From contig CABQAQ010000013.1 of NCBI GenBank assembly GCA_902462155.1, positions 1 through 30,709 of the forward strand: a DNA stretch of 30,709 nt, in the 5' to 3' direction. This document shows, piece by piece, positions 15,237 to 23,551 of this stretch (position 1 is the stretch's first letter; every line of letters begins with the position of its first letter). This DNA comes from an uncultured bacterium (GTDB taxonomy: Bacteria > Cyanobacteriota > Vampirovibrionia > Gastranaerophilales > Gastranaerophilaceae). The notes below the pieces were generated by a model, which saw only the letters and a list, made by a program, of their open reading frames with translations, had not been told where the DNA came from and did not search any database. Made by a program: the position numbers and the translations under genes.

Positions 15237-16080
15237 TATTTCCTTTATTTAAATTTTCAAAAGCATTATTTACTAGAAGTTCTATTTCTTCTTCTTTAAA
15301 TTTTTCTATCGGATTATTTATTTCATCAGTTGTTTCTTCCAAATGTATTAAGTATTCTATATTGCCTTTAGGCCCTTTTATCGGTGAATAATCTAATCCT
15401 AACGTTTTAAAATTTAATTCGGATGCTTTTTTTATTATATCAATAATTATTTTTATATGAATTCTTTTATCTCTTACTACACCATTTTTCCCTACGGATT
15501 CTTTTCCTGCTTCAAATTGAGGCTTTATTAATGCTACTATCTCTTTTTTTTCTTTATTCATTAATTTCTTTATATTTTCTAAAACCTTTATTATCGATAT
15601 AAATGATAAATCCATAGCACAAAATGTAGGTAAAATATCTTCCGGATCATAAATATCTTCTAGATCGCAATTTTTTATATTCGTTCTCTCTACAACTTTT
15701 ACTTTATCACAATTACGTAATACCCAAGCCAGTTGACCATAACCTACATCTACTGAATATACATATTTTGCTTTGTTTTTTAACATACAATCCGTAAATC
15801 CACCCGTAGAAGCTCCGGCATCCAGACATATTCTATTTACCAGATCTATTTTGAAAGTTTTTAACGCTTTTTCTATTTTTAATCCGCCTCGTGAAACATA
15901 GCGTAAACTTTTTATTTCTATATTGTACTCTTTTTCAGAATCTAACAAATAAGAACTCTTATGGATTGTTTCACCATTTAACTTAACATCACCTGCTAAA
16001 ATACCTGCTTGGGCTTTACTTTTGCTCTCATAATATTTATTTTCTGTCAGATAACTATCTAACCTGATTTTTTTTTTCAT
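15217..16080 (-). CDS. tlyA: TlyA-family rRNA (cytidine-2'-O)-methyltransferase
   Basis: A 287-aa SAM-dependent ribose methyltransferase, by family a 16S/23S rRNA 2'-O-methylase. An N-terminal S4 RNA-binding domain (about 1-65, RLDSYLTENKYYESKSKAQ) is followed by an FtsJ/RrmJ fold. The SAM loop is D87-A-G-A-S-T-G-G-F-T. The K-D-K-E type catalytic set is visible as K69, D157 (CAMDLSFIS) and K186 (ALIKPQFE). The start codon is 2 nt past the ilvN stop, and its stop lies inside the AcsE-like start, so it is translated as part of the ilv operon. No own ribosome binding site is obvious. Old annotations call the family haemolysin. Confidence 0.93.
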   Translation of the reverse strand: MKKKIRLDSYLTENKYYESKSKAQAGILAGDVKLNGETIHKSSYLLDSEKEYNIEIKSLRYVSRGGLKIEKALKTFKIDLVNRICLDAGASTGGFTDCMLKNKAKYVYSVDVGYGQLAWVLRNCDKVKVVERTNIKNCDLEDIYDPEDILPTFCAMDLSFISIIKVLENIKKLMNKEKKEIVALIKPQFEAGKESVGKNGVVRDKRIHIKIIIDIIKKASELNFKTLGLDYSPIKGPKGNIEYLIHLEETTDEINNPIEKFKEEEIELLVNNAFENLNKGNNDENNC

Positions 16081-16082
16081 TT

Positions 16083-16589
16083 TTATACGTTCTTTAAATT
16101 GATAAACTGATTTTCTCTTGAGATAGCTACTTTTCCGGATTTTACAAGCTCTTTTATTCCTATAGGTCTTAATAGCTCTATTAGTGATGTTATTTCTCTT
16201 GTATCACCTATTGCTTGTAAGGTGTATGTTTTTGGAGATACATCTATTATTTTTGCATTGAAAATTTCTGCTATCCTTAAAATTTCAGATCTTAATTCAT
16301 CTCTTGCTGTTACCTTACATAATACAACCTCTACTTCAATTGCATCATCTAATGTTACATCTACTACTTTAAGTACCGGAATTAGTCTATTAAGCTGTTT
16401 TGTTATTTGCTCAATTATTCTATCTTCTCCATTTGTTACTATTGTTATTCTTGAATACTCGCTATCCAATGTCGGTGCTACGGTTAAACTCTCTATGTTA
16501 AACCCTCTCCCACTGAATAAATCTGATACTCTTGATAATACTCCTGCTTCATTTCTTACTAAAACTGATAAAGTATGTTTATGCTTCAT
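16083..16589 (-). CDS. ilvN: Acetolactate synthase small (regulatory) subunit
   Basis: A 168-aa regulatory subunit that binds IlvB and gives valine feedback. The N-terminal ACT domain has the family signature (LSVLVRNEAGVLSRVSDLFSGRGFNIESL in overlapping parts: VLVRNEAGVLSRVSDLFSG, then RGFNIESLTV). A second ALS-type C-terminal domain follows (about 80-160, VELRSEILRIAEIFNAKI-like). The length is that of the long IlvH form. It follows ilvB by 35 bp on the same strand. Confidence 0.96.
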   Translation of the reverse strand: MKHKHTLSVLVRNEAGVLSRVSDLFSGRGFNIESLTVAPTLDSEYSRITIVTNGEDRIIEQITKQLNRLIPVLKVVDVTLDDAIEVEVVLCKVTARDELRSEILRIAEIFNAKIIDVSPKTYTLQAIGDTREITSLIELLRPIGIKELVKSGKVAISRENQFINLKNV

Positions 16590-16624
16590 AATTTTTCTTC
16601 TTTTCTTATTTTACTTTAATTAAT

Positions 16625-18364
16625 TTATTCAATACAGCTATCGTTTGATAATAAAACTTTATTTAAAGGATTACCAGCTAAGACCCAAGGATACACCATC
16701 TCAAAAGGCTCAACTACAAAATCAATAAATACAGGTTTTTTGCATTCAATCGCTTCTTTTATGACAGATTCTATCTGCTCTTCTTTTGTTACTCTAAAAC
16801 CTTTGGCTCCGTAAGCTTCTGCTACTTTGACAAAATCAGGACCGGATATTTTTGTTTCTGAATAATGCTTATTGAATAATTTCTCTTGCCATTGCCTTAC
16901 CATACCCAGATAACCATTATTTATTATTGCTACTATCACAGGAAGATTATATTCTACACAAGTTGCTAACTCTTGTATATTCATCTGAATACTTCCATCA
17001 CCCGCTATATTTATTACTAATCTGTCTTTTAAAGCAACCTGTGCTCCTATTGCTGCTGGAAATCCAAATCCCATTGTACCTAAACCGCCTGATGTAATAA
17101 ATCTTCTTGGCTTATTAAATCTGAATAATTGGGCAGTCCACATCTGATGTTGACCTACTTCTGTACAGATTATTGGGTCATACTTTTTTGTATATTCATA
17201 TAACTTACTTATTACTGTAATAGGACTTAAATTCTCAGAATCTATTTTACCTATTTTTGCTTTACTTTTCCATTGATTAATTTGTTGATTCCAAGCTGTT
17301 TTCGCTTCATTATTTGTATCATACTTTTTCTCGTTATATTCTTTTAGCATAGCATTTAATACAAGCTTTGCATCTCCTACAATAGGAATATCTACCGAAA
17401 CATTCTTAGATATAGAGCAAGGATCTATATCTATATGAATAACTAAGGCATCTTTTGCAAAATGTTTTAAACATCCTGTTATTCTATCATTAAATCGTGT
17501 ACCTATAGCAAATAAAACATCACAGTTACTGACTGCGTGATTAGCCCAATAATTACCGTGCATACCAAGCATTCCTAAAGATAAATGCCCATCAGCTGGA
17601 TAAGTTCCCATTCCCATTAACGTATTACATACAGGAACTCCTATTTTTTCACTTAACTCTATTAACTCGTTTTCTGCTCCGGATTGAACAATACCTCCAC
17701 CGGAAATTATTACAGGCCTCTTCGCTTTACATAATGCTTGTAATGCTTTTGATATTTGTCTTGGATGACCTTCATAATTTGGATTATATCCAGGTAATTT
17801 TACTTCGTTTGGATATATAAATTCTGATTTCTGGCTTAGTATTGATTTTGGTAAATCTACTACTACCGGACCAGGCTTACCTGTTGTTGCTATATGAAAT
17901 GCTTCTTTTATTATTCTTGGTAAGTTTTTAATATCATCGACCAGATAGTTATGTTTACAACAAGATCTTGTTATTCCTACTATATCCGCTTCCTGAAAAG
18001 CATCATTGCCGATCTGATCTAAACTTACCTGACCTGTAAATACTATTATAGGATATCCATCATAATAGGCATTTGCTATTCCTGTTATAGCATTACAAGC
18101 TCCCGGACCTGATGTTACTAATGCTACACCAGGTTTCCCTGTAACTCTTGCGTATCCTTCTGCTGCGTGGATAGCTGCTTGTTCGTGTCTTACTAAATAG
18201 TGATTTATTTCTTTACAATTATATAGTGCCTCATAAATTGTTAATATTACTCCACCAGGATATCCGAATATATCTGTTACTTTCTCTTCTTTTAAACACT
18301 TTAAAAATATTTCTGCTCCATTTATTGCAGTTTCTATTCCATTAACTTCACTTACTTTATCCAA
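16625..18364 (-). CDS. ilvB: Acetolactate synthase large (catalytic) subunit
   Basis: A 579-aa ThDP enzyme that condenses pyruvate to acetolactate or acetohydroxybutyrate, the first step of branched-chain amino acid synthesis. The catalytic Glu lies in LVRHEQAAIHAAEGYAR. The FAD/central domain includes GIVQSG and TRFNDRITG, and the ThDP/Mg2+ motif is GDGSIQMNIQEL...NNGYLG. I accept the TTG start at 18362-18364, because no in-frame ATG occurs nearby and GGTGA lies 5 nt upstream. A promoter (18427-18455) precedes it. It heads the operon ilvB-ilvN-tlyA-acsE-like, and possibly the plsC pair. Confidence 0.97.
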   Translation of the reverse strand: MDKVSEVNGIETAINGAEIFLKCLKEEKVTDIFGYPGGVILTIYEALYNCKEINHYLVRHEQAAIHAAEGYARVTGKPGVALVTSGPGACNAITGIANAYYDGYPIIVFTGQVSLDQIGNDAFQEADIVGITRSCCKHNYLVDDIKNLPRIIKEAFHIATTGKPGPVVVDLPKSILSQKSEFIYPNEVKLPGYNPNYEGHPRQISKALQALCKAKRPVIISGGGIVQSGAENELIELSEKIGVPVCNTLMGMGTYPADGHLSLGMLGMHGNYWANHAVSNCDVLFAIGTRFNDRITGCLKHFAKDALVIHIDIDPCSISKNVSVDIPIVGDAKLVLNAMLKEYNEKKYDTNNEAKTAWNQQINQWKSKAKIGKIDSENLSPITVISKLYEYTKKYDPIICTEVGQHQMWTAQLFRFNKPRRFITSGGLGTMGFGFPAAIGAQVALKDRLVINIAGDGSIQMNIQELATCVEYNLPVIVAIINNGYLGMVRQWQEKLFNKHYSETKISGPDFVKVAEAYGAKGFRVTKEEQIESVIKEAIECKKPVFIDFVVEPFEMVYPWVLAGNPLNKVLLSNDSCIE

Positions 18365-18426
18365 AATGTCACCATACTTTCTTGTCTATTCTTTTTCTTT
18401 TCATTATGGATTATTTATTAAATTAC

Positions 18427-18455
18427 ATCATAGCATACTTAATTTTTATCGTAAA
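18427..18455 (-). promoter_or_regulatory. Promoter of the ilvB operon
   Basis: On the minus strand, TTTACG (18450-18455), a 17-bp spacer and TATGAT (18427-18432). The start point is expected near 18420, giving a leader of about 55 nt. No attenuator-like leader peptide or T-box is visible in it. Confidence 0.65.
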
Positions 18456-18512
18456 CTTTTTAACATTTTCTTATCTTTAATCTTGAGTTTCTAATTTTAC
18501 ATTAAAATTTAC

Positions 18513-18555
18513 AAAAATAAGACTATCTTACTTATAGTAAATCAGTCTTATTTTT
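18513..18555 (-). terminator. Terminator of the SEC-C gene
   Basis: A 12-bp perfect stem (18513-18524 with 18544-18555), a 19-nt loop, and U-rich ends on both strands. It lies 26 bp past the stop of the minus-strand SEC-C gene and could also stop plus-strand transcription. Confidence 0.8.
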
Positions 18556-18580
18556 TATTTTATAATTTATTTATTTATTC

Positions 18581-19975
18581 CTATACTTCTGTTAAATGTT
18601 TTAAGCAACATTTCTTATATTTTTTACCACTACCACAAGGACAAGGATCATTCCTTCCTATATTATTGTATGCTTCTTGAGGTAATTTTTCTTGATTAAA
18701 CTCTTGTTTTATATTCAAACTCTGTAGTACTTCTGAAAAGGTATTTGATGAATATAATATCGATGTTGGCGAATATATTTTTGATTCTAAATATTCCGAT
18801 TTATATTTACTTAACAGCTCTTCGAAAGAATAATTTGATTCTAAAATTTTATTTATTACTTCCATAAAATTTTCAAATCTTGTATTTAATTTCTCAAATA
18901 TTCTTGATGGAATTTTATCATTCTCAAGAAAACTTAATACACATTCTTTATAGTTTGCTATACTTTTATAATCTTCTACTTCAAAAATCTTAATTAATGT
19001 TCCATAAAATGGTATAGCATAAAATCCTAGTTGTTTATCAAATATTATTCCGACATCATATTCTTGCTTATGGGATGAAAATCCAAATAAGGATTTCTCT
19101 ATAAAATTATCATAACCCATATCAAAATCTGATATCTTTATATATCCATAGTTTAATTCTGAATCCTTTATTTCTGATAATTGTTCATCTGAAATATTTT
19201 TACCTGTCTGATCATAAGCATTAAATAATTCAAGTACCATATCGGCTTTCTTGCTACTTGTTATTATCTCATCTGTTTTAAAGCAAGATAAAAATTTCTT
19301 ATACATACTTGCTATATTCTTTTCTATTTGCTTTAGCTTGTCTTTGTTATCCGTATATAATAATTTTGGATTCTCTATTATTTTTGCTACAGCATATTTC
19401 ATTACATTATCTTTATTTGCTTCTTTTATACAATCACGTATTTCAAGTATGTAAAAATCAGACTCGTATTCAAAGATTCTCGCTAAAATAAAATCTCCGC
19501 AGCCTATATGCCGAAAATGAGTCATTTTTACCATTGATATTACATTATAATCTTTTTCGTTTACCAGATTATATAATACAAATCCATTTGATCCTATTTT
19601 TTTGACTTGGAATACTGAGTCAAATGAATTTAATAATGCACTCAATAGTTTTTTCTTTATTCTTGGTATCTTATTTAAACTATCTATATATATAGATATT
19701 ATACTTTCATCTTTATTATTGTTATTATTATTATCTTCTTCTAGCTCGATATCGTTCTTAGATTCATCTTCTAAGTTACTTTTTTTCGATTCTGAAGGTA
19801 ACTTCCTTTCAAATATATAGGTAATAGCTTGAGCTTTTATTTCGTTTTCGCTATTTAAATTAAGAGTCTTTTTATATTCGTTCCAATCTGATTTTATTCT
19901 TTCTGATTTATCTAGAAATTCTATTAACTCGTTTACTACTTCACCAATATTAGATATTTTCTCAATTATTGACAT
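18581..19975 (-). CDS. SEC-C motif protein of unknown function
   Basis: A 464-aa protein whose last 25 residues carry a full SEC-C zinc motif, GRNDPCPCGSGKKYKKCC (C445, C447, C456, C457). SEC-C tails bind zinc and are found on SecA and on many stand-alone proteins that interact with ribosomes or chaperones. The first 420 residues are not recognised. They are acidic and Asn/Lys-rich, with a poly-Asn run at about 82-87 coded by an AAT-type repeat. The middle part (about 110-330) alternates strands and helices and looks globular, with FRHIGCGDFILARIFEYESDFYILEIRD as its clearest core (two overlapping strands). It has no signal peptide, so it is cytoplasmic. It is a single-gene unit, with its own terminator at 18513-18555. 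Confidence 0.8.
   Translation of the reverse strand: MSIIEKISNIGEVVNELIEFLDKSERIKSDWNEYKKTLNLNSENEIKAQAITYIFERKLPSESKKSNLEDESKNDIELEEDNNNNNNKDESIISIYIDSLNKIPRIKKKLLSALLNSFDSVFQVKKIGSNGFVLYNLVNEKDYNVISMVKMTHFRHIGCGDFILARIFEYESDFYILEIRDCIKEANKDNVMKYAVAKIIENPKLLYTDNKDKLKQIEKNIASMYKKFLSCFKTDEIITSSKKADMVLELFNAYDQTGKNISDEQLSEIKDSELNYGYIKISDFDMGYDNFIEKSLFGFSSHKQEYDVGIIFDKQLGFYAIPFYGTLIKIFEVEDYKSIANYKECVLSFLENDKIPSRIFEKLNTRFENFMEVINKILESNYSFEELLSKYKSEYLESKIYSPTSILYSSNTFSEVLQSLNIKQEFNQEKLPQEAYNNIGRNDPCPCGSGKKYKKCCLKHLTEV
19713..19733. repeat. AAT/ATT trinucleotide repeat inside the SEC-C gene
   Basis: Seven ATT-type triplets with one GTT, coding a run of six Asn on the minus strand. Slippage here would change the linker length by whole codons without a frameshift. 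Confidence 0.6.
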
Positions 19976-20101
19976 TTAATTCTCCATCAACTAATTAAAA
20001 TCTGCTTTTCCTTTTTTATTATATGATATTTTACTTAAAAAGGATATTTCAATAAAACATAAACTTCAATAGTCCAATTTACTTACTTTATATAGCTAAC
20101 T

Positions 20102-20740
20102 TTATTTATATTTTTTATTTTCTTTTAAAAATATTTTTGCTCTTTTTACATAAGCTCTATTTTTATTTATATAATTATCTTGATATATTTGTACATCATC
20201 TAACGCTTTTTTACAATCGTTTAGATAGAATTTATTATCTAAAAAATGCCCATATTTTTTTTGATTTTCATTACTTAACATCGTAGAAATATTGTTAAAC
20301 ATTTCCATTAAACTAGAAGCTAATTTCATTTGGTTTTCATAAGCGGAGTTAATACGATATACTTTTGGATTATTAAAAAGAGGGTCACTTACTTTTGGCA
20401 TACTTTTAGGCGGGGATAATTCTAAAGATTTTGATCCGGCTATACCAAAAAATTCTACATTAACGTCTGTGTTTGTAGGTATTTTTATATCATTATGAAT
20501 CAGAAATGTTACAAATACTTTTGATTCTGCTATTTTTATGTCAGATACATAACCTACTTGTTTACCCATTATTCTTACGGGAGATCCTATTGTTAAACCT
20601 GCTACATCATCAAAAAACATATAATATTCAGAAATATTTTTTTTATGATTATTATATAGTAATACTGATATTATTATAATTACTGATATTATTATACTCC
20701 ATAGTAGAAGTTCTATTATCCAGATTAAATGTTTTTTCAT
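20102..20740 (-). CDS. MCE/MlaD-family lipid-transport substrate-binding protein
   Basis: An inner-membrane-anchored MCE protein (212 aa from the ATG at 20740; an ATG seven codons upstream would add MYNIIII). A single transmembrane helix (about 7-31) is followed by one MCE domain (about 35-110): FDDVAGLTIGSPVRIMGKQVGYVSDI, in two parts, then VTFLIHNDIKIPTNTDVNV and FFGIAGSKSLELSPP. MCE proteins form periplasmic rings that move phospholipids between membranes. The C-terminal 80 residues are helical and short, as in MlaD/TGD2. The partner permease (MlaE) and ATPase (MlaF) are not in this window. A TATAAT box (20753-20758) overlaps the upstream alternative start, which argues for the ATG at 20740 and a leader of only about 5 nt. 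Confidence 0.88.
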   Translation of the reverse strand: MKKHLIWIIELLLWSIIISVIIIISVLLYNNHKKNISEYYMFFDDVAGLTIGSPVRIMGKQVGYVSDIKIAESKVFVTFLIHNDIKIPTNTDVNVEFFGIAGSKSLELSPPKSMPKVSDPLFNNPKVYRINSAYENQMKLASSLMEMFNNISTMLSNENQKKYGHFLDNKFYLNDCKKALDDVQIYQDNYINKNRAYVKRAKIFLKENKKYK

Positions 20741-20802
20741 AATAATTATTATATTATACATAAAAGAGAGTTATTGTCTTATTACTATTTTTCTTTTTAT
20801 TA

Positions 20803-21393
20803 TTAATATTCTATGCCTTTACGACTTTTAATGCCGGAATTATAATAGTGTTTTATTGGATTAATTTCGGATACTAAATCAGCTATTTCTATAATCTCTT
20901 TTTTTGCATTTCTTCCGGTTAATACAATCTCTTTTGATTCCGGTTTATTTTTTAACACCTCTATTACTTCTTTTAGGTTTATTAATTTTAGATCGATTGC
21001 TATATTTATCTCATCTAGAATAATTAAATTAAAATCAGATTTTAAAATCGAATACTTTGCATATTCCCAAGCTTTTGATGCTTGATTTATGTCTTCTTGG
21101 CTTATATTATCATAATACACAATTCTATCTACACCTGTCTGAACAATTTTTAAATTTTTTTTTATCTTTTTATTTAAGTTTGCAAATGTTTTTAATTCGC
21201 CATAATCACCTTGACCTTTTACAAACAAGATTATAAGTACTTTCCAATTTTGACCTAAAGCTCTTAAGCTTAAACCTAAAGATGCTGTTGTTTTTCCTTT
21301 CCCGTTTCCTGTATATACCTGAATAAATCCATATTTTTTTAATTCTGGATCTTTTATATTTTTACTTTTATTTTTATTATTTTCTCTTGTCAT
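20803..21393 (-). CDS. btuR: Cob(I)alamin adenosyltransferase (BtuR/CobA/CobO type)
   Basis: A 196-aa enzyme that transfers the adenosyl group of ATP to reduced corrinoid, needed for coenzyme B12. The P-loop is GNGKGKTT (29-36) in GFIQVYTGNGKGKTTASLG. The middle motif LSLRALGQNWKVLIILFVKGQ and the LIILDEINIAID Walker-B-like block follow, then VLTGRNAKKEIIEIADLVSEI near the end. This is the usual BtuR order and length. It implies B12 use or salvage and fits the corrinoid-linked AcsE-like gene in the same window. It is 41 bp upstream of the MCE gene but probably a separate unit. Confidence 0.95.
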   Translation of the reverse strand: MTRENNKNKSKNIKDPELKKYGFIQVYTGNGKGKTTASLGLSLRALGQNWKVLIILFVKGQGDYGELKTFANLNKKIKKNLKIVQTGVDRIVYYDNISQEDINQASKAWEYAKYSILKSDFNLIILDEINIAIDLKLINLKEVIEVLKNKPESKEIVLTGRNAKKEIIEIADLVSEINPIKHYYNSGIKSRKGIEY

Positions 21394-21506
21394 ATTCTAT
21401 TTTCTATAGTATTTTATCTGATATTATTTTAGGATTATATATTATTATATTCAAATATTTATTGTAAAAAATAATAAGAATAAATAAAATATCTATATAG
21501 GCAAAA

Positions 21507-22046
21507 ATGACAAAAGAGCTATACCGTAATAAATTTAAAGAATTAAGAAAAAAAATTGATATAAATTTATTTTCAACTAAAATTGTAGATTATCTTATAA
21601 ATAGTGATATATATAAACAATCAAAAAATATAATGATTTATATGCCACTTAGATATGAGTATAATTTAATACCTATAACAGAAAGATCAAAAGATAAATT
21701 ATATTATATACCAAAATGCATAGACGGAAATATAAATATATGTAGTTATAATAAGGAGATAGACCTTAAGCCATCAAATTTAGGTGTTTTAGAACCATAT
21801 CAAATTAATAAATTTCAAGATCCTAAAATAATAGATCTGATATGTATTCCTTGTATATGTTGTGATATGAAAAAAAATAGAATAGGTTTTGGTAAAGGTT
21901 ATTATGATAGATTTTTACCAAAATTAAAGAAAGAATGTATAAAAATAATAATTGCTTCTTCTTTGCAGGTAGTAGATTGTCTTCCTATAGATGTATATGA
22001 TATTCAATCTGATTTAATTTTGACTGAAAATGGATTTATTAAATAA
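21507..22046 (+). CDS. 5-formyltetrahydrofolate cyclo-ligase
   Basis: A 179-aa enzyme of the 5-FCL/YgfA family, which turns 5-formyl-THF into 5,10-methenyl-THF using ATP. The hallmark RIGFGKGYYDRFL is at 125-137 (family G-x-G-x-G-YYDR). YMPLRYEYNLIPI and YYIPKC are the substrate-side strands, and LGVLEP matches the usual G(I/V)xEP. The N-terminal helix pair is shorter than usual. Four cysteines cluster in LICIPCICCD. A structured element follows the stop by only 17 nt (see 22063-22220). In E. coli the homologue is paired with the 6S RNA gene, but on its other side. Confidence 0.9.
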   Translation: MTKELYRNKFKELRKKIDINLFSTKIVDYLINSDIYKQSKNIMIYMPLRYEYNLIPITERSKDKLYYIPKCIDGNINICSYNKEIDLKPSNLGVLEPYQINKFQDPKIIDLICIPCICCDMKKNRIGFGKGYYDRFLPKLKKECIKIIIASSLQVVDCLPIDVYDIQSDLILTENGFIK

Positions 22047-22062
22047 TTAATTAATAATAAAA

Positions 22063-22220
22063 TGAGTTTGCGTAAAAACTCCGTTTTTCTCGCAAACTCA
22101 GAGGAACGGTTTCACATCAGGTTGTGCGCTATCCGGTACACGACCTGATGTTCACACACCGGAGAGGTCGGATTTGAAAAATCTCAAAAAATTGTCATTT
22201 TTTGATTTTTCCGCACCCTC
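22063..22220 (+). ncRNA. Candidate structured RNA (hairpin plus three-way junction with pseudoknot)
   Basis: This block is visibly richer in G+C than its surroundings and full of paired segments. P0 is TGAGTTTGCG/CGCAAACTCA (22063-22072 with 22091-22100), with an inner AAAAAC/GTTTTT stem. A closing stem P1 pairs GAGG (22101-22104) with CCTC (22217-22220) and CGG (22107-22109) with CCG (22211-22213). Inside it are P2 (22114-22126 with 22139-22151, 13 bp) and P3 (22177-22210). The P2 loop TCCGGT (22132-22137) is fully complementary to ACCGGA (22158-22163) in the joining strand, which would make a 6-bp pseudoknot. P2 contains a T/G pair that works as G-U only on the plus strand. It could be a riboswitch-like leader of the 399-aa gene, a small RNA, or a relic palindromic repeat. 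I do not recognise the family. Confidence 0.5.
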
Positions 22221-22322
22221 AAATTGTAAATTTATGTTAAAATTATGTTTATATCTGAAATTAGAAATTTTATAAATTTTTTATATAGTTAACGAATCAT
22301 ATTAAAGGTTTATTGTGATATT

Positions 22323-23522
22323 ATGAATCAATTATCAAGTGATTATTTTTTAAAACTTTATAAAAACAGTAGCTGTAATTGTAATGACTGTTTATCTGAT
22401 AATGAAATAAAAAATAATAAGATTAAAGAAAATAACTCAAAAATTGTTTTAAATGGTAAGAATAAGGATTCAGACTCGCAATTAGATCCGGATTTAAAAA
22501 TTGATTTGTCTGAAATTAATTATTTAGATTATTATCAAGATGCAAAAAATAATGATGGAAAAGCTAAGTATAGTTTAACTAATTTAGATAACAATAAAAA
22601 AGATAATATAAAGTTAAATAATAATTTTCATAGAGAAAAGGTAGAATCTGAGATTAGAGTAGGATTAAATCAGATAGGAAATCTAAAGATAAATAATAAT
22701 ACATTAAGTGATATTATTAATATAAATAGTTTAGAAAAATTAAATGATATAGAACTAAATGAATTACTGAAAGTTATTAGGAATATAAATAAAGACCAAG
22801 AATCTAAAAAGATATATGATGATAAGATTCCGGGAAAGTATATAAATAAGTTAAATAATTTAGCAATAAGTACTAGAAATTATGATAATATAATAAAAAC
22901 TTTAGATTTGGAAATAGATTCTACAGAAGATACAGTAAGAAAATTTCAACTGGAAAGTATTAAAGAGAATTTTCAGGATAAAAACTATTCATACAAAACA
23001 GTAAATAATTATTTAGACAAACTTGATGTAGATACACACCTTTTGGATCCAAAGATACAAGCTAGCCCATCTTATAAGGCTAATTTATCTGAGTTTATAA
23101 ATGCTATTGATAATAAAAATACAGTAAATATAAAAAGAGTATTGAATAATATAAAAAGTGATCAGATAAAGGTTATGCTAAATGAATACGGCATAAATAA
23201 ATTTATAATGGAGATTAATCAATTAAACAAATCAGAAAGTGAGATAATATTAAATCAGGTATATAAAAAGTTATTAGAAGATTTACACGATTCTAAATTG
23301 CAAAGTATAGTAAAAAATGATTATAAAACATCAACTTTAAGTTATTATCAAGGATTTAAAATAGGAGATATAAAAGAAGCAAAAGAGAAGAATGATACAA
23401 CGAATAGAAAACTAAAGAAAATAACAGAGGTATGTTTAGCGTATGAGAATTTAAATAATAAAGCAAAACAGCCAAAGGGAGAAGATTTAATAAAAGTTAT
23501 TAAAGTTTTAGCAGAATTTTAA
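22323..23522 (+). CDS. Unknown Asn/Lys-rich protein with N-terminal CxCxxC
   Basis: A 399-aa protein I cannot assign. There is no signal peptide and no membrane segment, so it looks cytoplasmic or exported by another route. The N-terminus has C18-x-C20-x-x-C23 (SSCNCNDCLSD), which could bind a metal or form a thiol switch. Residues 25-120 are low-complexity, rich in N, K and D, and probably disordered. From about 125 to 399 it is predicted helical (repeated L/I every three to four residues), with short paired helices such as TVNNYLDKLDVDTHLLDPK and KANLSEFINAIDNKNTVNIK. The start is the ATG at 22323; AAAGG lies somewhat far upstream (about 14 nt). It sits right after the structured element and may be controlled by it. 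Confidence 0.6.
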   Translation: MNQLSSDYFLKLYKNSSCNCNDCLSDNEIKNNKIKENNSKIVLNGKNKDSDSQLDPDLKIDLSEINYLDYYQDAKNNDGKAKYSLTNLDNNKKDNIKLNNNFHREKVESEIRVGLNQIGNLKINNNTLSDIININSLEKLNDIELNELLKVIRNINKDQESKKIYDDKIPGKYINKLNNLAISTRNYDNIIKTLDLEIDSTEDTVRKFQLESIKENFQDKNYSYKTVNNYLDKLDVDTHLLDPKIQASPSYKANLSEFINAIDNKNTVNIKRVLNNIKSDQIKVMLNEYGINKFIMEINQLNKSESEIILNQVYKKLLEDLHDSKLQSIVKNDYKTSTLSYYQGFKIGDIKEAKEKNDTTNRKLKKITEVCLAYENLNNKAKQPKGEDLIKVIKVLAEF

Positions 23523-23551
23523 ATGGAATAAAAATAGATAAGCAGTTTATA

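Noticed and set aside
22063..22220. Integron attC, 6S RNA, SRP RNA or tRNA-like identity for the structured element
   Set aside because: No attC core sites, no single long rod with a central bubble as in 6S, no SRP Alu/GGAA signature, and no anticodon-type cloverleaf were found.
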